From: a virus
Strand: one strand, 5' to 3'
Length of the DNA stretch: 25,049 nucleotides
IMG/VR virus record: IMGVR_UViG_3300044641_007970
Coordinates: 1-25,049 of that record
Below the pieces are notes generated by a model, which did not search any database, was not told the DNA's origin, and worked only from the letters and a program-made list of their open reading frames with translations. The translations under genes were made by a program, and so were the position numbers. This document shows, in pieces, positions 1-9,099 of this stretch. The stretch's first letter is position 1. Each line of letters opens with the position of its first letter.

Positions 1-36
1 CCATATATTATCTCACCTGTATATATAGATAAAAAT

Positions 37-66
37 CAGTGCGGTGAGGTTTTACTCACCGCACTG
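37..66 (-). terminator. Rho-independent terminator after gp32
   Basis: A perfect 12-bp stem (37-48 pairing with 55-66) with a 6-nt loop lies 9 nt beyond the gp32 stop codon. Read on the minus strand, the stem is followed by ATTTTTATC, a short U-tract. This ends the gp32 transcript. Confidence 0.85.
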
Positions 67-75
67 AAAGTACAT

Positions 76-1068
76 TTAGGAATTCTTCTGACGATTGCGA
101 ATCATTGCCAGAATGTCATTGGCCTGAGCACTAACTTTGGGTGCTGCCACTGGCGCAGTTGCTTCAGCTGGTTCTGAATTTTCCCAAGGAGGATTCTGCT
201 TGGATTCAGTCACAGGCTCAGCTGCTGGAGCAGGTTTTGTGGTCGAGGTAGCAACAGAAGTTGCGGTCTCGTCATCCCCATTGCTCAAGCCATAAGGCTT
301 GTAATACTGGCCCCAGCGTTCCAGGTCATACATCTGGCCATCCACGCTGGCCTCAAACATTTCCTGAATCACCTTGAGTTCAACAGCAGTGGGCTTCTTG
401 GGCAAGCTATCGGCCAGATTAAACAAACCATGCTTTTCAATAGCAGCCAACTCAACGCCAGTGAGAGGAGTTTCCTTGCGGCTCCACTTGCTGGTGCTAT
501 AGTCAGCATATCCGCCCTTGCTGGTCTTGACGATTCGGAAATCCAAACCACGTTCATAATGAGTGGGCATTTCTTCCAGTTCAGGATCCAATAACGCAGC
601 CTTGATCAGAGTATAAAGCTGCGGGCTGATCACAAAACGTCGAATGGGATTTTCTGGCGTTTCATCACGATCAATGGGATTCTCACGAACAAAACCCTGC
701 ATCAGATAACTACGCTTCTTCCAGTAACGACGGCCCTGTTCCTCCAGACTCTTGTCTTTGAACCAGGGACGAACTTCAGTGAGAACTGGGCAAGTTTCAC
801 CCCAAGTTTCCATACAGGGAACCTGAATCTGAACCGGCTTCTTATCTGCACTGCCTTTTACAGCCGGAAAAGGCAATTTAATCATTGCACGTTCAACCCA
901 AAAGAAAGTGTTCTTGGGGTCTGCGTCAGGAAGAAAGCGAAGCAAACAGCTCTGCCCTTCTTCTATATTCCAGTGGGGGTAAATGACTCTGTCTCCTCCA
1001 CCAGTGTTGCCCTGTCCTTTATTCTCCTGGGCTTGGAGACGAGCACGAATTTCTGCTAATGTTGCCAT
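76..1068 (-). CDS. 32: Single-stranded DNA-binding protein, T4 gp32-like
   Basis: This 330-aa protein (T4 gp32 is 301 aa) should coat single-stranded DNA during phage replication, recombination and repair. Recognition rests on the OB-fold core with CLLRFLP (41-47), a zinc-ribbon-like segment around C85 and C93 (PCMETWGETCPV), and the stretch RRYWKKRSYLMQGFV followed by ENPIRRFVISPQ, which is typical of gp32 in environmental T4-like phages. T4 has a CPVC pair in the zinc motif; here it reads CPVL, so one ligand is missing. The C-terminus is a low-complexity Ala/Pro/Thr linker ending in ANDILAMIRNRQKNS, which is basic and unlike the acidic T4 tail. The start is supported by AAGGAA about 8 nt upstream. 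The gene has its own late promoter, a structured leader and a terminator, so it is probably monocistronic here. Confidence 0.9.
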   Translation of the reverse strand: MATLAEIRARLQAQENKGQGNTGGGDRVIYPHWNIEEGQSCLLRFLPDADPKNTFFWVERAMIKLPFPAVKGSADKKPVQIQVPCMETWGETCPVLTEVRPWFKDKSLEEQGRRYWKKRSYLMQGFVRENPIDRDETPENPIRRFVISPQLYTLIKAALLDPELEEMPTHYERGLDFRIVKTSKGGYADYSTSKWSRKETPLTGVELAAIEKHGLFNLADSLPKKPTAVELKVIQEMFEASVDGQMYDLERWGQYYKPYGLSNGDDETATSVATSTTKPAPAAEPVTESKQNPPWENSEPAEATAPVAAPKVSAQANDILAMIRNRQKNS

Positions 1069-1120
1069 AATGTTTTTTCCTTAATAAGTTCCATAATGAG
1101 TATTAATGAGTTGGTCTCAA

Positions 1121-1146
1121 TGTTACTCTACTTTAGTAGTGTAACA
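1121..1146 (-). promoter_or_regulatory. 5'-terminal hairpin in gp32 leader
   Basis: On the minus strand the leader reads TGTTAC-A-CTAC-TAAA-GTAG-A-GTAACA, a near-perfect hairpin of 6 bp plus 4 bp separated by one A:A mismatch, with a TAAA loop. It begins within 1-2 nt of the start site predicted from the late promoter at 1151-1158. In T4, gp32 represses its own translation through a pseudoknot in the leader. This hairpin could be a stabiliser or nucleation element of the same kind, but that role is inferred. Confidence 0.5.
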
Positions 1147-1150
1147 AATT

Positions 1151-1158
1151 TATTTATA
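1151..1158 (-). promoter_or_regulatory. T4-type late promoter of gp32
   Basis: A perfect TATAAATA octamer on the minus strand, the consensus -10 element used by the T4 gp55 late sigma factor. Assuming T4 spacing, transcription would start near 1145, giving a leader of about 77 nt before the gp32 ATG. Confidence 0.75.
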
Positions 1159-1199
1159 CAGTTCAAACAAAATGGTAATATTTGCATATAAAGATCAGA

Positions 1200-1227
1200 A
1201 AAGGCTCAGGGTTGATCCTGAGCCTTT
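1200..1227 (-). terminator. Terminator after the 671-aa gene
   Basis: A perfect 11-bp GC-rich stem (1200-1210 with 1217-1227) with a 6-nt loop lies 18 nt past the stop codon of the upstream minus-strand gene. It is followed by a short T run on that strand. It separates that gene from the gp32 promoter. Confidence 0.8.
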
Positions 1228-1245
1228 GATATAGTTGTTAACCAG

Positions 1246-3261
1246 TTACTTCTTTAAACCACTGAGATGAACCAATCTGTTTAGATCTTCGTCAATGTTC
1301 TTGCTAATGGCCTTTCTGCGATTCTTCAAATAGTCATCAGTGCTATCAACCTTGCCATCATTGTTGATGTCGTCATCTTCTTTTCCCACTGGGTCCAGAC
1401 TAGACTCAGTGAATTCACTATCATCCTCATCGTTATAATCATCAGCTGGGCTCAAATCCGATGTGCTGTAATATCCCAAAAACTTACCATCCTGGCCCTT
1501 AACCCCAACATGCGTGCCGCTGGGAGAGAACTCACTGATTTTTCCCACAGTGCCATTGAATTTTCCATAATTGATTTTTACCAGTTCTCCTTCACGGAAA
1601 CTATTCTCTTCACGCAGTGTACCAGAATTATTCTGCGAGGCAATGTCTGCCAGAGTTTTCATCACCTCATACTCAATTTTTTCATGATCATCATCTGGAT
1701 GTAAATGATGGTCCACCACAACATCGTCCACTATCTGTTGCAAATTGGGGAACTCATTAACAAGATCACCCATGTATTCTCCACTCTCATGACGATCTAA
1801 AATTTCTCGAGCAGTATCTGCATCAATGGTTTCTGTTATGTCTTTTTTTCTGGTATCGGCAATTATATCATCAGCTTCATCACCACCCAACGCTTCCGAC
1901 ACTGGTTTAACATCGCTCACCACCTTGCTACCCGTGGCGTCTGCCATGTGATAGGCTTGAATTTCTGCACTACCCTGATTCACTGCCTTAATAGTTTTGG
2001 TGACCTGACGTCCAGACTTTTCAAACACGACTTCAAACTTTTGCATGGTTCCTTCGTCAACAGTGATACTGGTGCCTGGGGGTAGTTTGGCCGCACCACC
2101 TGCCCCAAAAAACTTAGCAGCCTGTTTGGTAGCTTCAGGGTCATCTTTGGGAACAGTGATGCCCATGGTACCCTTGGCGGTTTTTTGAACCTGGATCCCT
2201 TTCTGTGCCTCAGGCTTGGGTTTGATCCCCATCAGCTGTTTTACTGAAGCCACTTTGGGATCTTCCGGAGCTTCTTCGTTAACCACACCGTCGGCCCACT
2301 GGGCAAATTCATCAAATTCTCTTAGATTGCTCATCTGATATGCTCTCCATACATAGGGTAAACTGTTGTCCAGTTGTTCGTCGTATCTGTTTTGAACAAA
2401 GTGATCTTTCACCTGTTCGTTAAATTCAATCTCGGTTTGTTCAGCCAATCCTGATGAATATCGAGCATATCCTTTAACGCCACTTAGTCCATTAAGCACT
2501 CTTTTGACTTCAGCCAAGCGTGCTTTTGCGCTCTCAATCATACCCACCGCAGTGGAATCTTCAAACTGATGGTTTCTGGTGCGACGAACAAACTTGCTCA
2601 AAGCAATGGCTTCTGCCACAGTTTCACTGATTGCTGATCCCACTTTGTCGTAGGGATTTCCGCCATTCACCACATGTCTTGCCATGGCGCGAGCACCACG
2701 AGGACTAGTAAACGACATCAGGAACCGTTCCCCTTTGGCGTTTTCCACATAGATTCTGTGTATTTTTCTGGTTCTTGCACCACGAACATCGTCATTGATG
2801 ATGTCACTGTGCTTTATGATGATTTTTACGTCTTCCAGCGTTTGTACGCTGGTTTTTACTGTGCCAGTCATCTGGCTGAATTTGCTTTCATTCACAGATC
2901 TTTTACCAGGTTCTGCTTCTATATTGGTTACTTGAAAACCCAGCATTCTGGCCCGAGCCCATTCTTTAATATCTGACAGAAACTCCTGGAAATCGGGAGT
3001 CATTTCATTTGCTAGATCCTGATCATATTCCACTGTGACTTTACTCACAGTATTAGTGTTTAGTTTTCGATCGTCATCAGTAACACTTACTTTAATATTC
3101 TCCAGTGATTTGTTTTTGTCTGTGAATTCAAAGATAAAACTCACAACTTTATCAAAATCACTACTATCCTCACCATCAGCATTCAGCGTCTGAACCGGGT
3201 GGAACTTGGATTTCAACCATTCATATAATTCTTCACTGTAATTTGTCTTCTCAGTAGGCAT
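1246..3261 (-). CDS. Large acidic probable virion-associated protein (671 aa) with KOW-like and EF-hand-like segments
   Basis: I do not recognise a named T4 homologue. The central part (about 200-320) has mixed helices including [22 protein letters not shown], a style seen in large structural or internal proteins of environmental T4-like phages. Residues about 555-604 resemble a KOW-type small beta barrel ([18 protein letters not shown]). Residues 631-642 ([12 protein letters not shown]) fit a 12-position EF-hand or dockerin calcium loop. The C-terminus ends in [12 protein letters not shown]. The gene directly follows the TerL C-terminal gene, and its AATAAATA promoter-like element overlaps that gene's stop codon. 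No Shine-Dalgarno sequence is visible before the ATG. A structural role is inferred from context only. Confidence 0.6.
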   Translation of the reverse strand: MPTEKTNYSEELYEWLKSKFHPVQTLNADGEDSSDFDKVVSFIFEFTDKNKSLENIKVSVTDDDRKLNTNTVSKVTVEYDQDLANEMTPDFQEFLSDIKEWARARMLGFQVTNIEAEPGKRSVNESKFSQMTGTVKTSVQTLEDVKIIIKHSDIINDDVRGARTRKIHRIYVENAKGERFLMSFTSPRGARAMARHVVNGGNPYDKVGSAISETVAEAIALSKFVRRTRNHQFEDSTAVGMIESAKARLAEVKRVLNGLSGVKGYARYSSGLAEQTEIEFNEQVKDHFVQNRYDEQLDNSLPYVWRAYQMSNLREFDEFAQWADGVVNEEAPEDPKVASVKQLMGIKPKPEAQKGIQVQKTAKGTMGITVPKDDPEATKQAAKFFGAGGAAKLPPGTSITVDEGTMQKFEVVFEKSGRQVTKTIKAVNQGSAEIQAYHMADATGSKVVSDVKPVSEALGGDEADDIIADTRKKDITETIDADTAREILDRHESGEYMGDLVNEFPNLQQIVDDVVVDHHLHPDDDHEKIEYEVMKTLADIASQNNSGTLREENSFREGELVKINYGKFNGTVGKISEFSPSGTHVGVKGQDGKFLGYYSTSDLSPADDYNDEDDSEFTESSLDPVGKEDDDINNDGKVDSTDDYLKNRRKAISKNIDEDLNRLVHLSGLKK

Positions 3262-3266
3262 ATAAT

Positions 3267-3272
3267 TATTTA

Positions 3273-3274
<2 letters not shown>
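3267..3274 (-). promoter_or_regulatory. Late-promoter-like octamer 5 nt before ATG
   Basis: AATAAATA on the minus strand, then exactly 5 nt (ATTAT), then the ATG at 3261. With T4 late spacing, transcription would start at the A of the ATG. No Shine-Dalgarno sequence is present. Confidence 0.5.
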
Positions 3275-4870
<1,596 letters not shown>

Positions 4871-4883
4871 GTAATTTTTCTTT

Positions 4884-5486
4884 CTACCTTTGTTGGATGA
4901 GTTCGCTTATAGTTTTTTGTGAAATTTCTCCAGTTATTTTATCTCTTACAGTTACTATTGTATTTTTTGTACTAAGACACGTGATACTCATACCACGCCC
5001 AGTTGTTTCAGTGGTGGTCTGTGCTACTATTCTGGAACCGTTTTCAAATTCTATACTGCCTTTGTTATAGTTTACCACACCAGCGCGAATAAAATCCGGC
5101 GTGGATTCATAAGCATACCGAATTCTTTGCATGATTTCCTGAGCGCCCAGATATTTGTGAGCAGCTATCAGAATAGTACTGTCTGGTACAAACATACCAT
5201 ACCACAGCAAATAACCAGCCGCTGTGGTTGATTTTCCTGTCTGTCTGGGCAGTAGAGCAATTGAAAACCTATAGTTATGATAGGTATGCAGCAAACGAAG
5301 CTGATAATCATAGGGTTGATATTGCGTTTTACCCCGGGTGGGATGCTGAATGAAAAAATAATTGCTCATGAAATGCATGGGTCCGGTTTCTGGGTCCATG
5401 CATTTCACCAATTCAGCAATCTGATGCTCATCCCAATTTTGCATCTTATAGGGTTTTTTGATTAGGTTAACATCGGTTTTCGCCAT
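4884..5486 (-). CDS. 17: Terminase large subunit, N-terminal part ending in intein N fragment
   Basis: This 200-aa precursor uses the ATG at 5486 (MAKTDVNLIKKPYK). An upstream in-frame start at 5597 would add 37 unrelated residues and run into the divergent HNH gene. Residues 1-169 are the TerL N-terminal ATPase region: the adenine-binding region with YDYQLRLL, Walker A RQTGKST (81-87), and TTTETTGRGMSIT just before the junction. Residues 170-200 are the intein N fragment, followed by a TAG stop. The protein lacks Walker B and the nuclease, so it is inactive alone and should be spliced in trans to the product of 3273-4652. The ATG lies 5 nt after an AGTAAATA octamer, without a Shine-Dalgarno sequence. 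Confidence 0.9.
   Translation of the reverse strand: MAKTDVNLIKKPYKMQNWDEHQIAELVKCMDPETGPMHFMSNYFFIQHPTRGKTQYQPYDYQLRLLHTYHNYRFSIALLPRQTGKSTTAAGYLLWYGMFVPDSTILIAAHKYLGAQEIMQRIRYAYESTPDFIRAGVVNYNKGSIEFENGSRIVAQTTTETTGRGMSITCLSTKNTIVTVRDKITGEISQKTISELIQQR
4887..4979 (-). other. Intein N fragment (IntN, 31 aa) in TerL
   Basis: Cys1 (codon 4977-4979) starts intein block A: CLSTKNTIVTVRDKITGEI, then SQKTISELIQQR and a stop codon. Only block A is present. At 31 residues it is much shorter than the roughly 100-residue IntN of DnaE-type split inteins, and close to the 25-residue IntN of AceL-TerL. Confidence 0.88.
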
Positions 5487-5491
5487 ATTAT

Positions 5492-5499
5492 TATTTACT
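5492..5499 (-). promoter_or_regulatory. Late-promoter-like octamer 5 nt before TerL-N ATG
   Basis: AGTAAATA on the minus strand, then ATAAT (5 nt), then the ATG at 5486. The TAAATA half matches the late consensus; the first two positions deviate. The spacing equals that seen before the genes starting at 3261, 19110 and 21197. Confidence 0.4.
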
Positions 5500-5542
5500 T
5501 CTTTACCAAATTTTGCTAAACTAAATACATGTGGTGATTCGT

Positions 5543-6097
5543 ATGAGCGACACTTTAATTCTAACCCCCGATTATCAACCAGCTGATTTTCTACCACTCA
5601 GTGTAGTGGACTGGCAAACTTGCATCAGACTCATGTGCTTGGACAAAATCAAGCCAGTGCATATGTATGAAGATCGCTGGATTAACAGCCCCAGACTAAA
5701 ACTTCAGCTACCCAGTGTGGCTGTAACCACTGACCATTTCAATTTTCGCAAAGGTCGTGTGAGATACAGTCGTCATCTGATGTATGTGCGTGATTTATTC
5801 ACTTGCCAATACTGTGGTGAAATTTTTACTGCAAAAGATCTCAGCATTGACCACGTGACTCCACGTTGTGAAGGTGGTAAAACCACCTGGGAAAACTGTG
5901 TGACCAGCTGTCGTGATTGCAATTTGAAAAAGGGTCACAAAAAATGGCGTCCAAACAATCAACCCTATAAGCCTGATTATTATGCTCTGGCTGCAAAACG
6001 ATTGGAATTGCCCATTCAAGTTAGTCATCACAGTTGGTTACCCTATCTGACACTGGGTGGCAAGACAGCGAAAAAAGTTCAGATGAGAAATCACTAA
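5543..6097 (+). CDS. HNH endonuclease next to terminase
   Basis: The ATG at 5543 gives a 184-aa protein; GTG codons at 5531 and 5534 are alternatives. The N-terminal region (LILTPDYQPADFLPLS) is typical of the broad bacterial and phage HNH family. The nuclease core has C88xxC91 (TCQYCGE), D103-H104 (SIDHVTPR), GGKTTWENCV with N118, and C123xxC126-N127. This is a treble-clef zinc fold with an intact His-Asn site. It is transcribed against the flanking late genes and ends with a 4-nt overlap of the convergent gene at 6094. HNH proteins beside terminase sometimes assist DNA cutting in packaging, but the reverse orientation and isolation fit a free-standing homing endonuclease equally well. Confidence 0.85.
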   Translation: MSDTLILTPDYQPADFLPLSVVDWQTCIRLMCLDKIKPVHMYEDRWINSPRLKLQLPSVAVTTDHFNFRKGRVRYSRHLMYVRDLFTCQYCGEIFTAKDLSIDHVTPRCEGGKTTWENCVTSCRDCNLKKGHKKWRPNNQPYKPDYYALAAKRLELPIQVSHHSWLPYLTLGGKTAKKVQMRNH

Positions 6098-6570
6098 ACC
6101 GGCTTGCTCTTTGTTTTGCCGCCTTTGGCACGTTTTCTTCTGGCTGCACAATGAGCTCGTTGACTAAAACCTTTGGGACTGGAGCAATCGATACTCCGTT
6201 TGTATCGTTTGCTCCATTTTTCTTTGAGTACCTGAAGTACGTCGCTGGCTAGGTACGCCTCAGTCTCTATCAGGGGTTCATCAACGTCAGTGAGTTCCAG
6301 GCCCAGCTTCTGTAACAATGGTACTAGCTTGTGCTCTTCCTCTTCGCTACCAAACACAATCACAGTTTGTGGTGGGCCCTGCCCAAAATCTTTGCGTTTG
6401 ACATTTTTTAGATTGCTGATGGCCTGACCCACTTTGTACCAATCGTAAACGTCACTTACTTTTACTCTGGTGGTACCAGCTGGCATGGGTATCAAATTAC
6501 CAGTGTGATGTATTTCTTTAGGTGCCCCCGGAGCGTCTTGATCTTCTAGTAAAAAATCTCGGGCTCTCAT
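6094..6570 (-). CDS. Putative capsid-targeted internal protein, basic C-terminus (158 aa)
   Basis: The start MRARDFLLE fits the pattern of a T4 capsid-targeting peptide with a possible prohead-protease cut after LLE (residue 9). The middle (about 75-125) looks like a compact alpha/beta domain (QTVIVFGSEEEEHKLVPLL). The C-terminal 35 residues are strongly basic, with IDCSSPKGFSQRAHCAARRK, a Cys/His motif recurrent in marine phage proteins and of unknown function. The ATG overlaps the preceding stop in an ATGA arrangement, so the two are translationally coupled. DNA binding inside the head is an inference. No enzymatic motif was recognised. Confidence 0.7.
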   Translation of the reverse strand: MRARDFLLEDQDAPGAPKEIHHTGNLIPMPAGTTRVKVSDVYDWYKVGQAISNLKNVKRKDFGQGPPQTVIVFGSEEEEHKLVPLLQKLGLELTDVDEPLIETEAYLASDVLQVLKEKWSKRYKRSIDCSSPKGFSQRAHCAARRKRAKGGKTKSKPV

Positions 6571-6926
6571 TTTTTTCTGCCTTTGCGAGCTTGTGAATTG
6601 ACTGGGCTGGTTCGGTGTGTGTCTTCGGGCTCTGCACTGCGGCCGTGAGTGAGGTTTTTCACTGACCCAAACCCACCAGATTTACAGGCATGTTTGATTA
6701 TCTGTTCATCAGCATCACTGTAGGGAATAAAAAACGGTGTTGTTCCGGTAGCACCATGGCTGGGTATGTTGGGTTTTTCTGGACTGGTTGCCATGTGAAG
6801 CCCAAACCGATACAAACCATAGCCCTGGTCCAGCTGTGGCAACAATTTGGCGTTGGGAATCGCCCGATCATGATCTTTATGTATCTTACCTCGTCGTTTA
6901 GCTTCAAATAGTTCAAAAATTTTCAT
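6567..6926 (-). CDS. Putative capsid-targeted small basic protein (119 aa)
   Basis: The start MKIFELFEAKRRGK resembles the T4 MKTYQEFIAEA peptide in its first residues (Met-Lys, aromatic at position 4, then FE-Ala). The cut would be after LFE, residue 8. The remainder is basic, has no recognised domain, and ends in QARKGRKK. Its start lies about 20 nt below an AATAAATA octamer that overlaps the upstream gene's stop. The size and charge resemble small T4 internal proteins, but homology is not established. Confidence 0.65.
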   Translation of the reverse strand: MKIFELFEAKRRGKIHKDHDRAIPNAKLLPQLDQGYGLYRFGLHMATSPEKPNIPSHGATGTTPFFIPYSDADEQIIKHACKSGGFGSVKNLTHGRSAEPEDTHRTSPVNSQARKGRKK

Positions 6927-6946
6927 TGTGTTATTCCAGTACCAAC

Positions 6947-6954
6947 TATTTATT
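6947..6954 (-). promoter_or_regulatory. Late-promoter-like octamer
   Basis: AATAAATA on the minus strand, overlapping the TAA stop of the ADP-ribosyltransferase gene and 20 nt before the ATG at 6926. It could give the two downstream genes a separate start. Confidence 0.4.
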
Positions 6955-7633
6955 CCGCATACTGCGGAACCAGTATGTCAGTATTCAACACCACAATTTC
7001 AGGTTGATCACCAGTTAGATTAGTCAAACTATCATATCCCAGTTTGCGAAAAATACTGTTGACGTCTTTATCAAAATATCTAAGCAACAGCTGAACATGA
7101 CTTCCGGATGAATTACCATTGAACATATACTTCTTGACATCCCTGGGCATGGGTTGACCCGTAACGTTCATTACTTGATCCACCAGTTCGTGTTTTTGTT
7201 CTGGTGTATAGGTTTGAGTTAGATCAAAGGTGTTGTGTGGTTTCAAACGATAAGTTTTGATGTGTGGGCCCACACCTTTTTGAGCGCCATAGAATTTACT
7301 ACGGCTGGCGCTTCTGGATTGTGCATAACGGTCAGCCACAGCGGGGTCTGGAGTTAGATAGAATCCCAATCCTCTGTTGCCCATGCGAGTTAGATACTGA
7401 GCTCCCCGTGTACTGGGTTTATCAAAATCTCTACTGGTCCCATGATAGTAAACTTGATCGGATGAGAACTTCTCCTCGCCCAGATGTTTAAAATATTGAA
7501 CTTGACGTTCACGTTTTTCTGCACCAGATCTGCTGGAGTAACAACCCAGATTACGATTGCTCTTTTTGCTCAGGAGACAATATTTAGAGCCTCGTTTCAC
7601 TATGTGTTCAGATAGGAAGTCCGAGGCTCGCAT
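6950..7633 (-). CDS. ADP-ribosyltransferase with capsid-targeting-like N-terminus (Alt-like role)
   Basis: This 227-aa protein starts MRASDFLSEH, with a predicted gp21-type cut after LSE (residue 9). Residues about 16-49 form a small module (KYCLLSKKSNRNLG, then AEKRERQVQYFK) shared by several phage proteins. Residues 61-225 look like an ADP-ribosyltransferase fold: YYHGTS with H64, RGLGFYLTPDPAVADRYA with Y92, and a terminal strand after LGYDSLTNL with PEIVVLNTDILVP, giving E212. This is the H-Y-E triad of the PARP/diphtheria-toxin-like class that uses NAD+. In T4, Alt is packaged with the DNA and modifies host RNA polymerase on injection; a packaged ART here suggests a comparable role, but the target is unknown. 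The sequence is not closely similar to Alt. The Shine-Dalgarno is AGGGTGA. Confidence 0.75.
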   Translation of the reverse strand: MRASDFLSEHIVKRGSKYCLLSKKSNRNLGCYSSRSGAEKRERQVQYFKHLGEEKFSSDQVYYHGTSRDFDKPSTRGAQYLTRMGNRGLGFYLTPDPAVADRYAQSRSASRSKFYGAQKGVGPHIKTYRLKPHNTFDLTQTYTPEQKHELVDQVMNVTGQPMPRDVKKYMFNGNSSGSHVQLLLRYFDKDVNSIFRKLGYDSLTNLTGDQPEIVVLNTDILVPQYAE

Positions 7634-7635
7634 AA

Positions 7636-9084
7636 TTATTCACCCTTAAACAGTTCAGCGTTTTCTTTTACAATCTTGCTGACCGGCTTGCTGCTCCACA
7701 TACGACAACTCCAATATGCCGCCTTGGTTCTGTCGCTGGCTCTACCGGTTCCGCAACCATGACGAGCGCGGAAATTCTTACGACGCTTGGGATCATCTCG
7801 CTTGATTTCCATGTTTTTGTCGCCAAAGTTTACTTTTTTAACATTGCCAGTTTTGGGATTCTTTATGTATACTTTAAATTTTTTAACATCGCCTTTCATA
7901 GGCTTGCCTATTTTAACTTCTCGTCCCTGATATTTGGCTTCTGAAATAATCTCGGGCAATACTTTTTCCACACACTTATCGCAAATATGCTCATTGGGTT
8001 CAATACGGGATTTGATGTAATTTGCTTGTTGAGGATTTTCTCTGGCTAACTCGGCTCCGCTATATACATCTTTATAGGTCCCATAACAAAAATCACACTC
8101 AGGAGCACTGCTGGGATCTTCAGGTGGGCTATAACTATAGGTTTCTGTTATTCCACGTTCTTGTGCTAGTTTTTTAAGATCACGTCTATTCAAAGGTGCA
8201 ATAGATCCAATATCCTTGCGTGTTGGAAAACCCAGTTTTACATAGAGGTCTAAGTCCTGTGTTGTCATTTTTTCATAAGGACTCCAATCCACAGTGGTGT
8301 TAGACTTTACGCCAGGTCCTTCCAGATAGTGATATATCTTAACTACGTCACCATCGTCTTCTTTAACATTCTCTACGCTGTATTTTCCGTCACTGGATCT
8401 CACAATCCCAGACATCTGATCTTGAAATCGTTCTTGTTCTTTGCGTTTTGTTTCATATTCTTCAGCAGCAGGATGTGTTTGCCCTGTAATAGCTTTCCAG
8501 GTTTTTCTAGCTTCTTCGCCTTTGGGGGTGTCCTCAAAACCAATATTGTGTAGAATTTCCAGATATCTCTTTCTGACTTCTCGGTCTTCACCAAAGGTTT
8601 TTCTGTAGCTGTTTGGACTAGTACCGCTGGTAGAACCCATAACTGACATCCCAGCGCCTGCTAGATACAGATCCCACATCAGTTTAAGCACCTGATCAGC
8701 GTTCTGTTTGGAATCCAATGTTTGACGAAACCAGCTGACTTTTTCTGGCTTCATGGGATATTTGCTGGGCTTGCTGATTAATTCAAAAGCAGCATCTTTC
8801 ATTGCTTGTAAGTCGGTGATGCTTTCCAGGTTTTTAATATCATCAGGAGTAAAGTTTGCGTCTGTCTTTGACAGTTTTGCTTCGCTTAACTGTATCAGTC
8901 CAGCATTTTCCATAATAGATACGCTTCGATAATCCAAAGACAAAACAATGCCGTCTGCTAAAACTTCAGCCACTGTGGTTTCAATCAGCAGTTCCTGGTT
9001 GATTTCAAAGCCCACAGTATCACCCACTGATGGTCGATACTGATGTTGTTCGGCTTCTGTTAGGTATTGTGCAAAAGTTTTCAT
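7636..9084 (-). CDS. Putative capsid-targeted multidomain protein with zinc-finger and basic C-terminal module (482 aa)
   Basis: The start MKTFAQYLTEAEQ is the closest match in the window to the T4 capsid-targeting peptide, with a cut predicted after LTE (residue 10). Two more sites of the same form occur at LSE68-A69 and ISE382-A383. Residues about 12-70 look like a small beta domain, and 80-215 are helical. A CDFC (330-333) and CDKC (368-371) pair may bind zinc. Residues 401-470 form a basic module (FKVYIKNPKTGNVKKVNFG, then FRARHGC and AAYWSCRMW) seen in many marine phage proteins of unknown function. The Shine-Dalgarno is AAGGAAA. I infer an injected or prohead-core protein; I cannot name a catalytic function. 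Confidence 0.7.
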   Translation of the reverse strand: MKTFAQYLTEAEQHQYRPSVGDTVGFEINQELLIETTVAEVLADGIVLSLDYRSVSIMENAGLIQLSEAKLSKTDANFTPDDIKNLESITDLQAMKDAAFELISKPSKYPMKPEKVSWFRQTLDSKQNADQVLKLMWDLYLAGAGMSVMGSTSGTSPNSYRKTFGEDREVRKRYLEILHNIGFEDTPKGEEARKTWKAITGQTHPAAEEYETKRKEQERFQDQMSGIVRSSDGKYSVENVKEDDGDVVKIYHYLEGPGVKSNTTVDWSPYEKMTTQDLDLYVKLGFPTRKDIGSIAPLNRRDLKKLAQERGITETYSYSPPEDPSSAPECDFCYGTYKDVYSGAELARENPQQANYIKSRIEPNEHICDKCVEKVLPEIISEAKYQGREVKIGKPMKGDVKKFKVYIKNPKTGNVKKVNFGDKNMEIKRDDPKRRKNFRARHGCGTGRASDRTKAAYWSCRMWSSKPVSKIVKENAELFKGE

Positions 9085-9099
9085 TGCTTTTCCTTTATG

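Noticed and set aside
5487-5597. Longer TerL-N start at 5597
   Set aside because: The extra 37 residues do not look like TerL and overlap the divergent HNH gene; MAKTDVNLIKK at 5486 is the natural start.
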